A DNA stretch of 64,000 nt from Chaetoderma sp. LZ-2023a (GCA_034401795.1 JAVVLW010001576.1:62001-126000); one strand, 5' to 3'; shown: positions 9,891-19,232, counted from the stretch's first letter. Program-made: numbers and translations. Notes: generated by a model from the sequence alone, not told the origin.

Positions 9891-10042
9891 CTTAGCTGTG
9901 ACGACTCGGACACCAGTCTGTGTGCTTTTCATGAAGAACTGCCGCTTGCACTGCTGACCAGGCAGCAGGTTCTCCATCGTCAGGCCAGACCTTTGTGGAA
10001 TGTCCTGCCCATCAAATTCAGCTACATCTACACTCACATGTG
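9891..10042 (-). CDS. TRAPPC11: TRAPPC11-like exon 13
   Basis: The acceptor is ctttttag before CACATGTG and the donor is GCTAAG before gtaggc. The exon is 152 nt (two bases finish the codon begun in exon 12, then 50 codons, ending phase 0). It reads HVSVDVAEFDGQDIP..LLPGQQCKRQFFMKS..VRVVTAK, matching the human THVTLHG..LHPGEQLEKMLYV segment in register. The BEL element lies in the intron that follows. Confidence 0.88.
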
Positions 10043-10591
10043 CTAAAAAGAGAAGAGTTACACTGCACTAGAATTATCTTACATGAACTGTATAAGCATT
10101 AACTATTTTATGACAGCACTGTTGCTGGTATGTAGTTGCTGGTGCACATTATGAAAATAGGGTTAGTACAAGCTGTTGCTGTTTCAGAAAATAAGTTGTC
10201 AGCAACGCTTTGATGATTAAAGGTCATATACTAGAAACAAGCTACAAGATTTAAAACATTTCAATAGTCTGAAAACATGTTAAGACAGTTTTACTTAGAA
10301 CTGTCATATTAACCAGGGTTCCTACAGCTGTCTGAGGTTTTCATTCAAGAACTTCAATGACTTTCCTGACTGTAATTTCAATATTTTCAAGGGCCTGATA
10401 CAAGGCTGGGAAATAAGGGGTGGGGGGATGTGATGGGAAATTCACTGACAATACACCTTATAAGGGGCTCAGAGTCTGCTAATGCAAAGATTTTAATGTT
10501 AGATGGAGAAAACAATCCTTTCATTTTGACTGATAATTCATGTCAACACTTTTGTGCTGAAATGTTAAATTTGAGGGCTTTTCAATGCATT
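10043..10591. other. Intron 12 segment before DIRS copy B
   Basis: AT-rich intron DNA. I see no gene or clear repeat. Confidence 0.5.
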
Positions 10592-10870
10592 AAAAGAAAT
10601 CATGGATTTCTTTTTACATGAGAGAGTTGATACTTACCTCCCAACCACTCTTTGATATTGCCAAACTCTCTACCTACACTCAATAAAAGCTCAGATTAAA
10701 AAAGTTAGGTGCCCCTACTGGGCCCGGAGTCACATGACAGCCGGGAAGATGTCGGCCCCACTCCGCGCATGTGCACGCTGTCACTTTCTTGACATAATTT
10801 ATTGGCTGACAATGCAACTATAACATGCCTAAAGACCGAGCCTCTGTAGGGTGGAGGCCGGGTCTGTGTT

Positions 10871-10941
10871 TGGGAGGTAAGTATGAACTCTCTTGTGAAA
10901 AAAGTAAGAGTATACTTACCTCACAAACACTTTGATATTGC
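10871..10941. repeat. ICR of copy B, internally deleted
   Basis: Has GGGAGGTAAGTATGAACTC and TATACTTACCTCAC but lacks the hairpin and end junction seen between these motifs in A, C and D. Confidence 0.7.
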
Positions 10942-11088
10942 CAGAATTTTTTAAGAGAATTGGGTGGGAGGGAGGCGAGGTCTACAAAACCTGCTCTTCC
11001 CTAGGCGAACCAATCTCCTTTTGCACTTAAGCACTCACATCTGAACTTGTGTGAAAAAACCCGCAACCAGGAAAGATAGAACATTGGT

Positions 11089-12060
11089 TTACAACCAATG
11101 TGTGAGAGTAATGCCCGTAGGGAAATCGGCTACTACCTGAATAGATGAATCCAATGGATTAATCCATCTTTCTGAGCACCATTCTGCAAATCTGTTGATT
11201 TTATAATTATATCCTCTGGAGGTTGACCCGCTTCTAGCTTTTGCCATAAACATGGCTGCTTGCTCAGAAAAGCCCTCTTTAATTGTGGATTCCTTGACAT
11301 CCACGTAGTCAATTTGAACATTGACAGGTTGTTGGTTGTTGTGAAGGACCTCGCCCTATAAGCTTGCTCAATTTGGGGCGATCAGACGCACTTGGCACTC
11401 CTCCTGCCTGATTTACTGAAGAATTTTTGGAATCCGCATTGCTGGCAGGTATGCGTATGCCTACATTCCCTCCCAACTGATAGCTAGCGCATCTGTTGCG
11501 ATAGCACTTGGATCTGGAATCGGAGAGACATACGTCATTATCATCGCGTTCTTTTTCGCTGTGAATAAATCTATGATGGGTTTGCCCCAGTGGTTGAACA
11601 GACGATCCGCCACACATTCATTTAGTTGCCATTCCGTAGGTAAAACACTCATCATTTGGCTCAATGAGTCTGCTAACAGATTTAACCTTCCCGGAATATG
11701 AACTGCTTTCAAGGTGACCGCATGATCCAGAGACCAGCAAAGCAGTTTCCATGCCATCATACAGAGTGGGCGACTTCGTTCCATCGTGGCAGTTTATTAA
11801 GTCACTACGGTTGAGTTATCTGATCGAACCAGAACTATCTTGCCCTGGACTTTCTCTAAGAAATGTACCAGGCCCTGGATTACTGCTCGTAATTCCAGCA
11901 GATTGATATGTTCCTGGGACTGATCCAGATTCCCAATCCCTGATACTGTGGCTTCTTCCAGGAAAGCTCCCCATCCCTCCATTAATGCATCCGTATACAT
12001 CATTATCTGAGGGTAGGGAGGGGTGAGCATCACCCCACCAGGAGATTTTCACTTTTCTTC
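11089..12060 (-). pseudogene. Degenerate RNase H and recombinase N-terminus of copy B
   Basis: Three frames with shifts show RNase H residues (VMMYTDALMEGWGAF, LLELRAVIQGL, LVRSDNSTVV), then HIPGRLNLLADSLS and VSPIPDPSA as in copies A and C, then the recombinase N-terminus (EGFSEQAAMFMAKA, YKINRFAEWC). The catalytic recombinase half is deleted: homology stops near 11089 and the ICR follows at once. Confidence 0.8.
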
Positions 12061-12182
12061 CACCATTGAAGGTGGTGAATAACAGGTTCCAACACTGACA
12101 CTGAGTCCAGCGATCCTGTACTCTGGATCCACTGTGTCATGAGAAATAACTGGATAGGTCCCCTTCGCAAAGCCGCCTGTGG

Positions 12183-12404
12183 AATAAACGAAATCTAGGA
12201 TTTCTTTTTTCACGAGAGAGTTGATACTTACCTCCCTAATACTTTTGATATTGCTAAATATTGGCTTTCACTCAATAAACACTCAGATTTAAAACAGTTA
12301 GGTGCCCCTACTGGGCAGGGAGTCAGAGCGTAGTCCGGCGGATGCCAGCCCCACCACCGCGCATGCGCAGACTAGCACTTCCTCTGACTAGATTATTGGC
12401 TGAC
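12183..12404 (-). repeat. 3' inverted terminal repeat of DIRS copy A
   Basis: Starts with a 15-nt palindrome GAAATCTAGGATTTC, then ATACTTACCTCCC. From there to about 12404 it is the inverted complement of 19039-19215. Confidence 0.9.
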
Positions 12405-12469
12405 ACACATGCAACTATTAAGAGCCTGAAGACCGAGCCTCTGTGGGGTGGAGAGGCCGGGTCCGTATC

Positions 12470-12570
12470 TAGGGAGGTAAGTATCAACTCTCTCGTGAAA
12501 AAAGAAATCCTAGATTTCGTTTATTTCACTTCAAGAGTATACTTACCTCCCTAATACTTTTGATATTGCC
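12470..12570. repeat. Internal complementary region (ICR) of DIRS copy A
   Basis: Contains the complement of the 3' terminus (AGGGAGGTAAGTATCAAC to GATTTCGTTTA) fused to the complement of the 5' terminus (TTTCACTTC to TACTTACCTCCCTAATAC). This is the arrangement known for DIRS-1, where the ICR is thought to template joining of the ends into a circle. Confidence 0.88.
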
Positions 12571-13099
12571 AGAATTCGAAAGTGAATCTGGCGGGAGGGA
12601 GGCGAGGTCAAAAGACCAGCTCATCCCTATACGCTTTTCTGCGTTTAAGGCACTAAAACTTCTGAAACTGTAAGAAAAAACAGTCAGGATTTGACTAACC
12701 ATCGGATAACACCACCGATGTATGAGAGATGACCGAATGTCATATGCGCTCCCCCCCCTCCTTCCTGGGAGGAAGAGTCGACTGACCTCAATGTCCTATA
12801 CGCTCTCTACGTACAAGTGCCATGTACTACAGGACAGAGACGAAAAAGCTCCATTTTCGTAACTCTCAACAATGAACCACACAAATACACAAACCATCAC
12901 CATATTAATAACGGGTAATCGTGACAAAACAATCAACAACGGACAACACATGAACAAGACTGACCTTGTTGACAATGGCTGCTGACATCATCTTCCCATC
13001 GGTAAAGACTGATGCAGGCCCAAAAATGTGGGTGTTTCCATAAATTAATTGTGATATATATAAGTAATGAGGAAATCACCTCAAAAAATATAAACCGAT
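12571..13099 (-). other. 3' untranslated region of DIRS copy A
   Basis: Non-coding stretch between the recombinase stop and the ICR, with a C-rich run near 12750. It is nearly identical to 37128-37664 in copy C. Confidence 0.7.
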
Positions 13100-14113
13100 T
13101 TATTTTTTCAAAACCGACAAGGCGAGAGGATTAGAGGTGTCACGGAGATAATGGTCTGTAAAACTTGACTCACAGTGCCACTGAGCCACCGACATAATAT
13201 CATCCACAGGGACCCCATTAAATAGGGCCGTGGATGTCACTACGCCGCGGACACTGTGAGCCTTGGCCACGTCAACCTGTTTCCCGGTGGCGGATTTATG
13301 GCAAAACTGAATGCATTCCACAATCCACCTGGAAATGGTGTCCTTAGAAGCCCTCCCATGGGGTTCAATATATGACAACCATAACGCTGACTGGTCGGTG
13401 CGCCATGCCGCCGTACGTTGTTTGTACCGGCGCAGCGCCCGGACGGGACACCATGCTTTAGAATTAGGATCATATCTAGTTAAAGCAGGCAAAATAATAG
13501 GTTGACCTGGATATTTCAACGACTGATTTTTAGCCAAGAAATTAATCCTAGGTAGCAGCTTAAGGCCTTCCCCTGAAACCACAAAACGGTCATCCTCGGC
13601 TGATAAGGCATGAATCTCACTCCTACGCCTAGCCGAGGCCGCAGCAATTAAAAACACAGTCTTCAGTGTTAATAGTTTCATAGAAATGGAACTAAGTGGT
13701 TCAAAAGGCTTATCACCTAGTACTTGAAGCACTAGCGATAAACTCCAAGACGGAATCACAGGAGGATTCCTTGGTCTTAGATTGCCCATGCCTTTAATTA
13801 ATACATTCAATGTATTTACTTCATCACTTCCCCTCTTAGCCAAGCAAGGAATAACAGACATTAATGCTGACTTATAACCAGCAATAGAGTTAGGCTTGAG
13901 GCTATAGGCATCATAGAGGTGACAGAGGAAATCAGCTACTACTTGAATAGATGAATCCATTGGATCAATACATCTTTTTGAGCACCATTCTGCAAATCTG
14001 TTGATTTTATAATTATATGCTCTGGAGGTTGACCCCCTCCTGGCTTTGGCCATAAACATGGCTGCTTGCTCAGAAAAGCCCTCCTTAATTCTAGATTCCT
14101 TGACAACATCCAC
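13100..14113 (-). CDS. DIRS tyrosine recombinase, copy A
   Basis: The frame ends at 13100 and stays open upstream to 16036, but only the last 340 or so codons look like protein; the rest overlaps the RT frame. An N-terminal SAM-like domain (GFSEQAAMFMAKARRG, YNYKINRFAEWC) precedes the catalytic domain with ASARRRSEIHAL (Arg I), AHSVRG (HxxR), QWHCESS and a Tyr in FTDHYLRD. The enzyme is expected to integrate a circular DNA intermediate without target duplication, which fits the A-in-B junctions. No ATG lies at the expected start (GTG at 14113). The frame is -1 relative to RT and the same as Gag, so frameshifting or a spliced message is likely. Confidence 0.88.
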   Translation of the reverse strand: MDVVKESRIKEGFSEQAAMFMAKARRGSTSRAYNYKINRFAEWCSKRCIDPMDSSIQVVADFLCHLYDAYSLKPNSIAGYKSALMSVIPCLAKRGSDEVNTLNVLIKGMGNLRPRNPPVIPSWSLSLVLQVLGDKPFEPLSSISMKLLTLKTVFLIAAASARRRSEIHALSAEDDRFVVSGEGLKLLPRINFLAKNQSLKYPGQPIILPALTRYDPNSKAWCPVRALRRYKQRTAAWRTDQSALWLSYIEPHGRASKDTISRWIVECIQFCHKSATGKQVDVAKAHSVRGVVTSTALFNGVPVDDIMSVAQWHCESSFTDHYLRDTSNPLALSVLKK

Positions 14114-16125
14114 GCAGTCAATCTGAACATTGACGGATTGTTGTGAAGGGCCTTGCCCTGGAAGATAATATCTTCCATCAGAGGCAGAGGAACCGGATTG
14201 CAGACCAGAAGGTCCAGCAGATCCGTATACCATGATCGGCTTGGCCAATCCGGGGCGATCAGAAGCACTTGGCATTCCTCTTGTCTGATTTTCTGAAGAA
14301 TTCTTGGAATCAGGATTGCTGGAGGGAATGCGTATGCATACATTCTCCCCCAGCTGATAGCTAACGCATCTGTTGCGAAAGCGCTTGGATCCGGAATCGG
14401 AGAGACGTACGTCGTCATCTTCGCATTCTTCTTTGTTGCGAACAAATCGATGTTGGGTTTCCCCCAATGGTCGAACAGACGATCCGCCACACATTGATTT
14501 AGTTGCCATTCCGTGGGTAAAACACTCATCCTTCGGCTCAATGAGTCTGCTAGCAGGTTTAACCTTCCCGGAATATGAACTGCTTTCAAGGTAATCTGGT
14601 GATCCAGACACCAACAAAGCAGTTTCCATGTCATCATACAGAGACTGGGCGACTTCGTTCCGCCCTGGCGGTTTATGTAAGTCACAACTGTTGAGTTGTC
14701 TGAACGAATAAGAACAATCTTGCCCTGAACTTTCTGTAAGAAATGTTCCAGGCCCAGGACTACTGCTCTTAGCTCCAGTAGATTTATATGTTCCTGTGAC
14801 TGTTCCAGATTCCAAAGCCCTGATATCGTGGAATCTTCCAGGCAAGCTCCCCAGCCCTCCATCGATGCATCTGTATACACAGTCACCTGAGGGTGGGGAG
14901 GGGTTAGCAAAACCCCCGGTAAGAGATTCTCTGTATTCAACCACCATTGCAGGTGGTGAATCAGAGGCGCCAACACTGACACACTCGAGTCCAGCGAACC
15001 TGTACTCTGGGTCCATTGTGTCATGAGAAACAACTGGATCGGCCGCCTGCGTAAGGCGGCCTGAGGAATGACTGGTTCCAACGAAACCATCAACCCCAGC
15101 ATTCTCAAGTAAACCCGTGCCAGGACATGACGACTGTCGCACACTGACTGAATCAACGAGATGAGTATTTGAACTCTCTCCTGAGTAGGATAAACATATC
15201 CTGTCTCCAGATCGAAGAACATCCCCAGGTAAACAAACTTCTGGGATGGAGTCAGCTCTGATTTTGGGAAATTGATCATCCAGCCCAAGTCTGTGAGAAT
15301 TTTCAAAACAATCTCCAGATTGGCGGACAAACTTTCCCGGGTGTGCGCTTTCAACAGCCAGTCGTCTATGTACGTGTGGACTGCTATGCTTCTCCTGCGG
15401 AGGTATGCTGTGATCGCAAGAACCACACGGGTGAAAACCCGAGGAGCCGTGGAAATTCCGAAGGGCAACACCCTGAATTCCCACTGTCTGCCCTGGAATG
15501 CAAATCTCAGGAAGCGACAGAAACTCCTGTGGATGGGGATGTGGAAATAAGCGTCCTTCAAATCTATCGACGCCGTCCACATCCCCCTCTCCAACCCCGC
15601 CAACACCGAGCGCACCGTTTCCATCTTGAAACTGGGCGTCTCGATGAACTTGTTCAACGGCTTGAGGTTGAGAATCGGTCTCCACCCACCGGTGCGTTTT
15701 GTTACCAAGAACAGGGTTGAATAGAAGCCCGGACACCTTTGTGCCGGCTGAATAGCTCCTTTTTGTACGAGGGAATTTATCTCCTCCTCGATACACAACC
15801 TTTGATCTGGATCTCTCGGAATGGGAGTCCAGACTGGCACCAGAGACAGTCGCGACGGCGGGCCTGTCATCCACTCTGGATGATACCCCACGGAAAGCCA
15901 TCGCAAGACTAAACGGTCCTGAGTTAACCGTTCCCACTCTTGCATGTGGTCGGCTAGCCGGCCTCCCACCGGTCCACCTAGGGACCGCGGTGGACACAAG
16001 GCATGCAAGAGCGGCACTGTCTCCGTCGCCATACACACCGGCGTGGTCCTTACCGCGGTAAGCGCCCTGTCAGGAACGATAACCACGCCCAGATCCTCGC
16101 GCGACCCGCCCCGCCCCGCGCGCAC
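13939..16125 (-). CDS. DIRS reverse transcriptase/RNase H frame, copy A
   Basis: 728 codons without an ATG at the 5' end (the frame opens at a GTG) and overlapping the Gag end by 56 nt, so expression by +1 frameshift or a fused message is inferred. RT motifs: GGWRPILNLKPLNKFI, SIDLKDAYFHIPI, LPFGIS, and HTYIDDWLLKA carrying the catalytic Asp pair. RNase H: VYTDASMEGWGA, LLELRAV, LIRSDNSTVV. Then HIPGRLNLLADSLSR and a region with IDLFATKKN and AYAFPPAILIP in the position where DIRS-1 has a methyltransferase-like domain; the usual NPPY-type motif is not evident. The last 90 or so codons overlap the recombinase N-terminus. No internal stops. Confidence 0.9.
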   Translation of the reverse strand: MRAGRGGSREDLGVVIVPDRALTAVRTTPVCMATETVPLLHALCPPRSLGGPVGGRLADHMQEWERLTQDRLVLRWLSVGYHPEWMTGPPSRLSLVPVWTPIPRDPDQRLCIEEEINSLVQKGAIQPAQRCPGFYSTLFLVTKRTGGWRPILNLKPLNKFIETPSFKMETVRSVLAGLERGMWTASIDLKDAYFHIPIHRSFCRFLRFAFQGRQWEFRVLPFGISTAPRVFTRVVLAITAYLRRRSIAVHTYIDDWLLKAHTRESLSANLEIVLKILTDLGWMINFPKSELTPSQKFVYLGMFFDLETGYVYPTQERVQILISLIQSVCDSRHVLARVYLRMLGLMVSLEPVIPQAALRRRPIQLFLMTQWTQSTGSLDSSVSVLAPLIHHLQWWLNTENLLPGVLLTPPHPQVTVYTDASMEGWGACLEDSTISGLWNLEQSQEHINLLELRAVVLGLEHFLQKVQGKIVLIRSDNSTVVTYINRQGGTKSPSLCMMTWKLLCWCLDHQITLKAVHIPGRLNLLADSLSRRMSVLPTEWQLNQCVADRLFDHWGKPNIDLFATKKNAKMTTYVSPIPDPSAFATDALAISWGRMYAYAFPPAILIPRILQKIRQEECQVLLIAPDWPSRSWYTDLLDLLVCNPVPLPLMEDIIFQGKALHNNPSMFRLTAWMLSRNLELRRAFLSKQPCLWPKPGGGQPPEHIIIKSTDLQNGAQKDVLIQWIHLFK

Positions 16126-18133
16126 CTCGGTGCACGGGCGGCTGCCTGGCTGACGGCGGCTGAGGAGCCTGCGCCCCCCTTACTGCTGGCCGAATCGCAC
16201 GCGGCCGAGGCCGGCGCTGCGACGGCGGCTGGCCTCTGACTTGGCCAACACCACCTCGAGCCTGCAGGGGACGATACGCAGGGGCCGCGGCGCGAACGTT
16301 AGCACGACGCAGTACCTCAAACTGTTCGCGCAGCGCCCTCTGGTTATTCACCAGGGTGACCGTCTCCTGGAGGTGGCGACATCCCTCACCTCCAAAAAGA
16401 CCAGGACCCGTCATCGGCGTACGGAGTAGCCTATTATACAGGTCCTGAGACGGGCACAGATTGTCCAGGGCAAATGTGCGTCTTGCCCTGACACTCCTGG
16501 TCACCGCCCGCGTCATACAGTCCAGCGCCAGGTTAATACCATCCTGGATGGTTCGCTGGACCGCGAGCGGGCCTGGCTGGCGCGATGCGGATGCCGTTAC
16601 TACCCCCTGTAACAGCTGGGAGACGTGGGACAGAGCGGCCATCGAAGCCCTCCCACTCTCCTCCGCATCACGCAACGCGGTATCCGCCGAACGCAACGCG
16701 TTCGCGCACAAGACCCCCGCGTCAGAACGGGAGCCTGGCCGCGTATCCTCACCCAAAGCCGCGCGGTCATCCACGCTGGGCTTGGGTACCACACCGTACC
16801 GCTGGTAGTCCAGGGGCACGATGCGACAACGCCTGGCCACCTCGCGAGGGGCCTTCGCGAGACGTCCACTCGTGTTAATGGACGCCTCCGCCGCCTTGAA
16901 CATGTCAACGACATGCTCCGCCAGCGGCAGAGAAGGCATAGCGTTAGCAGTTGGTTTCCCAGCTAACCACGGCGTGTGAACACGGTGGCTAGCCGACTGC
17001 TCCACGGGCAGATCAGGCCTAACGCTCACCAACCACTGGCAAGCGTCATACCAATCCTCCTCCGTGGCTAACTGCGAGCGCTCTACAAGACGGGGTCCTT
17101 CGTCTTCCTCCTGAGCGCAAGCAGTAGAGCTTGACGGCGGGTACGCTGATACACCTGGCAAGCCAGGGAAAACATGCGGGCCTGACAGCACCGGCATGAG
17201 AATATCACTGGTTTGACCAGGAGCAGGCACCGCGGTAGAGCGCGGGGTACATATAGCCCTACCACGGGCCCGGCCAGCACCAGCTACACTCTCGGCAAGC
17301 CGAGGTATGCGGTACCGCTGGCCATCAGCAGCGCCCTGGGCCACCACCTGAACCGCGGACCTTACTCCAGGGTGAGTAATACCGTGGAAAAAAGCGCCTG
17401 TATTCCCCGCGAGGGGAGCACAAACGTCTTCATCCATGTCCACGTCGTCAGACGGCGACCCTAGCAGGTAATCCTCATCACCCTGGTCAGAAAGATTAGA
17501 CCCCGGGTCAGCAAAGAGAGCTAACCCGGGCTGACCAGGAACGGTGCCATAGGAGGTACTGGCCACCGCGGCGTGCGGATACCCCTGGACTGATAAGCAG
17601 CCAGCGGGTTCCAGCGACAACCGTCCACGGTCCCCTATCGGCGCGGCAATAAGCCTGCTGCCAGGGCCGTGGAACGCCCCCTCTAATGGGGCCACCTCTG
17701 AATCGTCGGACAACGGAAGCGGACTAAGGAAAATCGATCCAGAGGCGGGGATTACCTGCTCCGAAGCCGATGATGAGGACAATAAAGGATCCGGTCCAGG
17801 AAGCATGCCACGAAGCAACCCTGGAACCAAATCTTTTATTGTCCTCTTCATCTCTCCCAACATCTCGGTCCGGAAGGTCTCCATATCCACCGCGGACGAG
17901 ACCTTCCCCTTACCCTTCCTACTTACAACCTCTCGTTTCCGCTTCTTCTTCCTCTCCTCCACTACCACCTTGTCCGTCGCCTGTAAGCAGCACAAGAATT
18001 CGGACATTAACACGCCCCCCCAGTGCTTACATATGTCACAATTAATCAATGGACCACAAGGGCTACATCGATAACACAGATGCGGCCAGAACTTTACATG
18101 TACAAAACGTCCACAGGACGCGCAACCCGGTCC
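16070..18133 (-). CDS. DIRS Gag main exon, copy A
   Basis: 688 codons, read from an acceptor-like site (CCCTGTTTCAG before GGACCGGG) at 18133. The first coding residues form a seven-cysteine zinc-ribbon-like pattern, C-x2-C-x12-C-x2-C-x2-C-x5-C-x2-C, kept with identical spacing in copies C and D. A basic Lys/Arg stretch (EERKKKRKREVVSRKGKG), a long acidic/Pro middle and an Arg/Gly/Pro-rich tail (RGARGAGRVARGSGRGYRS) follow. The first in-frame ATG is at 18007, inside the exon but after the cysteines. I favour the leader exon at 18896-18946 as the true start because phase and splice motifs agree. Function as nucleic acid binding Gag is inferred from position and composition. Confidence 0.75.
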   Translation of the reverse strand, partial: GPGCASCGRFVHVKFWPHLCYRCSPCGPLINCDICKHWGGVLMSEFLCCLQATDKVVVEERKKKRKREVVSRKGKGKVSSAVDMETFRTEMLGEMKRTIKDLVPGLLRGMLPGPDPLLSSSSASEQVIPASGSIFLSPLPLSDDSEVAPLEGAFHGPGSRLIAAPIGDRGRLSLEPAGCLSVQGYPHAAVASTSYGTVPGQPGLALFADPGSNLSDQGDEDYLLGSPSDDVDMDEDVCAPLAGNTGAFFHGITHPGVRSAVQVVAQGAADGQRYRIPRLAESVAGAGRARGRAICTPRSTAVPAPGQTSDILMPVLSGPHVFPGLPGVSAYPPSSSTACAQEEDEGPRLVERSQLATEEDWYDACQWLVSVRPDLPVEQSASHRVHTPWLAGKPTANAMPSLPLAEHVVDMFKAAEASINTSGRLAKAPREVARRCRIVPLDYQRYGVVPKPSVDDRAALGEDTRPGSRSDAGVLCANALRSADTALRDAEESGRASMAALSHVSQLLQGVVTASASRQPGPLAVQRTIQDGINLALDCMTRAVTRSVRARRTFALDNLCPSQDLYNRLLRTPMTGPGLFGGEGCRHLQETVTLVNNQRALREQFEVLRRANVRAAAPAYRPLQARGGVGQVRGQPPSQRRPRPRAIRPAVRGAQAPQPPSARQPPVHRGARGAGRVARGSGRGYRS

Positions 18134-18895
18134 CTGAAACAGGGCAAAGGACAAGGAGTATGAGCAACTAGTTAAGCTTAGAAACTCAATCCAACTCAAG
18201 GAGAAGGAAAACGATCATAAAGATCAATATACATCAAAAACCAGCATAGCGCTTGAATTGCTAATAAATACATAGCCAGCTGATTATGACGTCATTAATC
18301 CCGTGACAGGAAAAATTCGATCCCAACAAAACATCCAAGTGCAAAGACGAATTGTATGCTGAATGGATAAGTTGACTACACAACCATCAGATACATATAG
18401 ATAACTCTTGACTGGCAAAAATGTTAATTATCTCCCTTTGATTGTTTACAATAATTAACATCACCACATTATCAATAACTAGATACCTGACACTTTGTAT
18501 AGACAAACCATCCAACGTGACGAACCGGAAACTCCACCATCTGCACGCCTCTTAACTCTCTCCACCTCATGGGGAAGGAATTGGATCAAGAGGGCAAAGT
18601 GAGAAGACCTTTATACCAGGCCTCCAACTCACTGGACATAATTTTTCATTTGGTTAGATAACCTAACAGAGTTAGTAGGAAATGGAACCATGGTGGAGAG
18701 AATACTAATTCTCTGGTACTGTGACGTCACAACCTAGCGTCATACAGACCTGTGGACAGAAACAGAAAGAGAAATTAGTCCTAGGTAGCACCGAGTTGAC
18801 CTAAACCAACTAACTAAGGCGCTTATCACGGTAAACGCGAGTCCCGGAAACACAACACACCGGGAAGAAAACTCGCTAATTTTACTAGAAGTCAC

Positions 18896-18946
18896 CTGAT
18901 TTAAAGGTCCAACGTCCTCCGGTGGCGAAGTGTATCCTCCCGCCAT
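18896..18946 (-). CDS. DIRS Gag leader exon, copy A
   Basis: ATG at 18946, 17 codons (MAGGYTSPPEDVGPLNQ), donor AATCAG before GTGACT. It joins phase 0 to 18133 after removal of 762 nt. An alternative acceptor-like site (CTTTCTGTTTCTGTCCACAG) leads to 18749 and a frame that stops after 14 codons. Equivalent exons exist in copies G, C, B and D. Confidence 0.6.
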
Positions 18947-19038
18947 CCAAATCAGGTCTTATCACTTCCAAAATCACACCAATAAAAACGTTAATGAGCA
19001 AGAAAAGCTTATGACTGAAAAACATGTGTGTTCTCTTT

Positions 19039-19232
19039 GCCAATAATCTAGCAAAGAGGAAGTGCTAGTCTGCGCATGCGCGGTGGTGGGGCTGGCATCC
19101 GCCGGACTACACTCTGACTCCCTGCCCAGTAGGGGCACCTAACTGTTTTAAATCTGAGTGTTTATTGAGTGAAAGCCAATATTTAGCAATATCAAAAGTA
19201 TTAGGGAGGTAAGTATACTCTTGAAGTGAAAT
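19039..19232 (-). repeat. 5' inverted terminal repeat of DIRS copy A
   Basis: Runs from GCCAATAATCTAG to TTGAAGTGAAAT, the inverted complement of the left repeat. Contains AGGGAGGTAAGTATACTC 13 bp before the crossover. Confidence 0.9.

Larger units (their letters stand above)
10592..12182 (-). mobile_element. DIRS family 1 copy B, left (3') arm
   Basis: Starts with the 3' terminal hairpin (GAAATCATGGATTTC) and terminal repeat, followed by a shortened ICR (10871-10941), then degenerate recombinase and RNase H frames. It stops where copy A inserted (GGAAT at 12181-12185) and continues at 19233. B is the older host of A. Confidence 0.85.
12183..19232 (-). mobile_element. DIRS family 1 copy A, full length, nested in copy B
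   Basis: About 7.05 kb on the minus strand, with inverted terminal repeats (12183-12404 and 19039-19232), an ICR (12470-12570) and open Gag, RT/RNase H and recombinase frames. Removing it joins ..CCTGTGGAAT to GACTGG.., which restores the RT sequence of copy B (compare 15057-15080), so the boundaries are exact to the shared AAT and there is no target duplication. All coding frames are uninterrupted, so this is the best candidate for a recently active copy. Confidence 0.93.

Noticed and set aside
14113-16036. Long open frame upstream of the recombinase (also 38679-40562, 57049-58851 and 62361-63938)
   Set aside because: It overlaps the RT frame, which carries all RT and RNase H motifs; the overlapping translation is Ser/Gly/His-rich with no domain and looks like a shadow.
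16240-16970. Plus-strand open frames opposite DIRS Gag (also 40806-42819)
   Set aside because: GC-rich antisense of the Gag frame; no homology and no conserved start.
17970-18010. Possible second intron in Gag ending at CTGCTTACAG before GCGACGG
   Set aside because: The region is already in frame in copies A and C and the implied intron would be only about 50 nt; kept only as a remote possibility.
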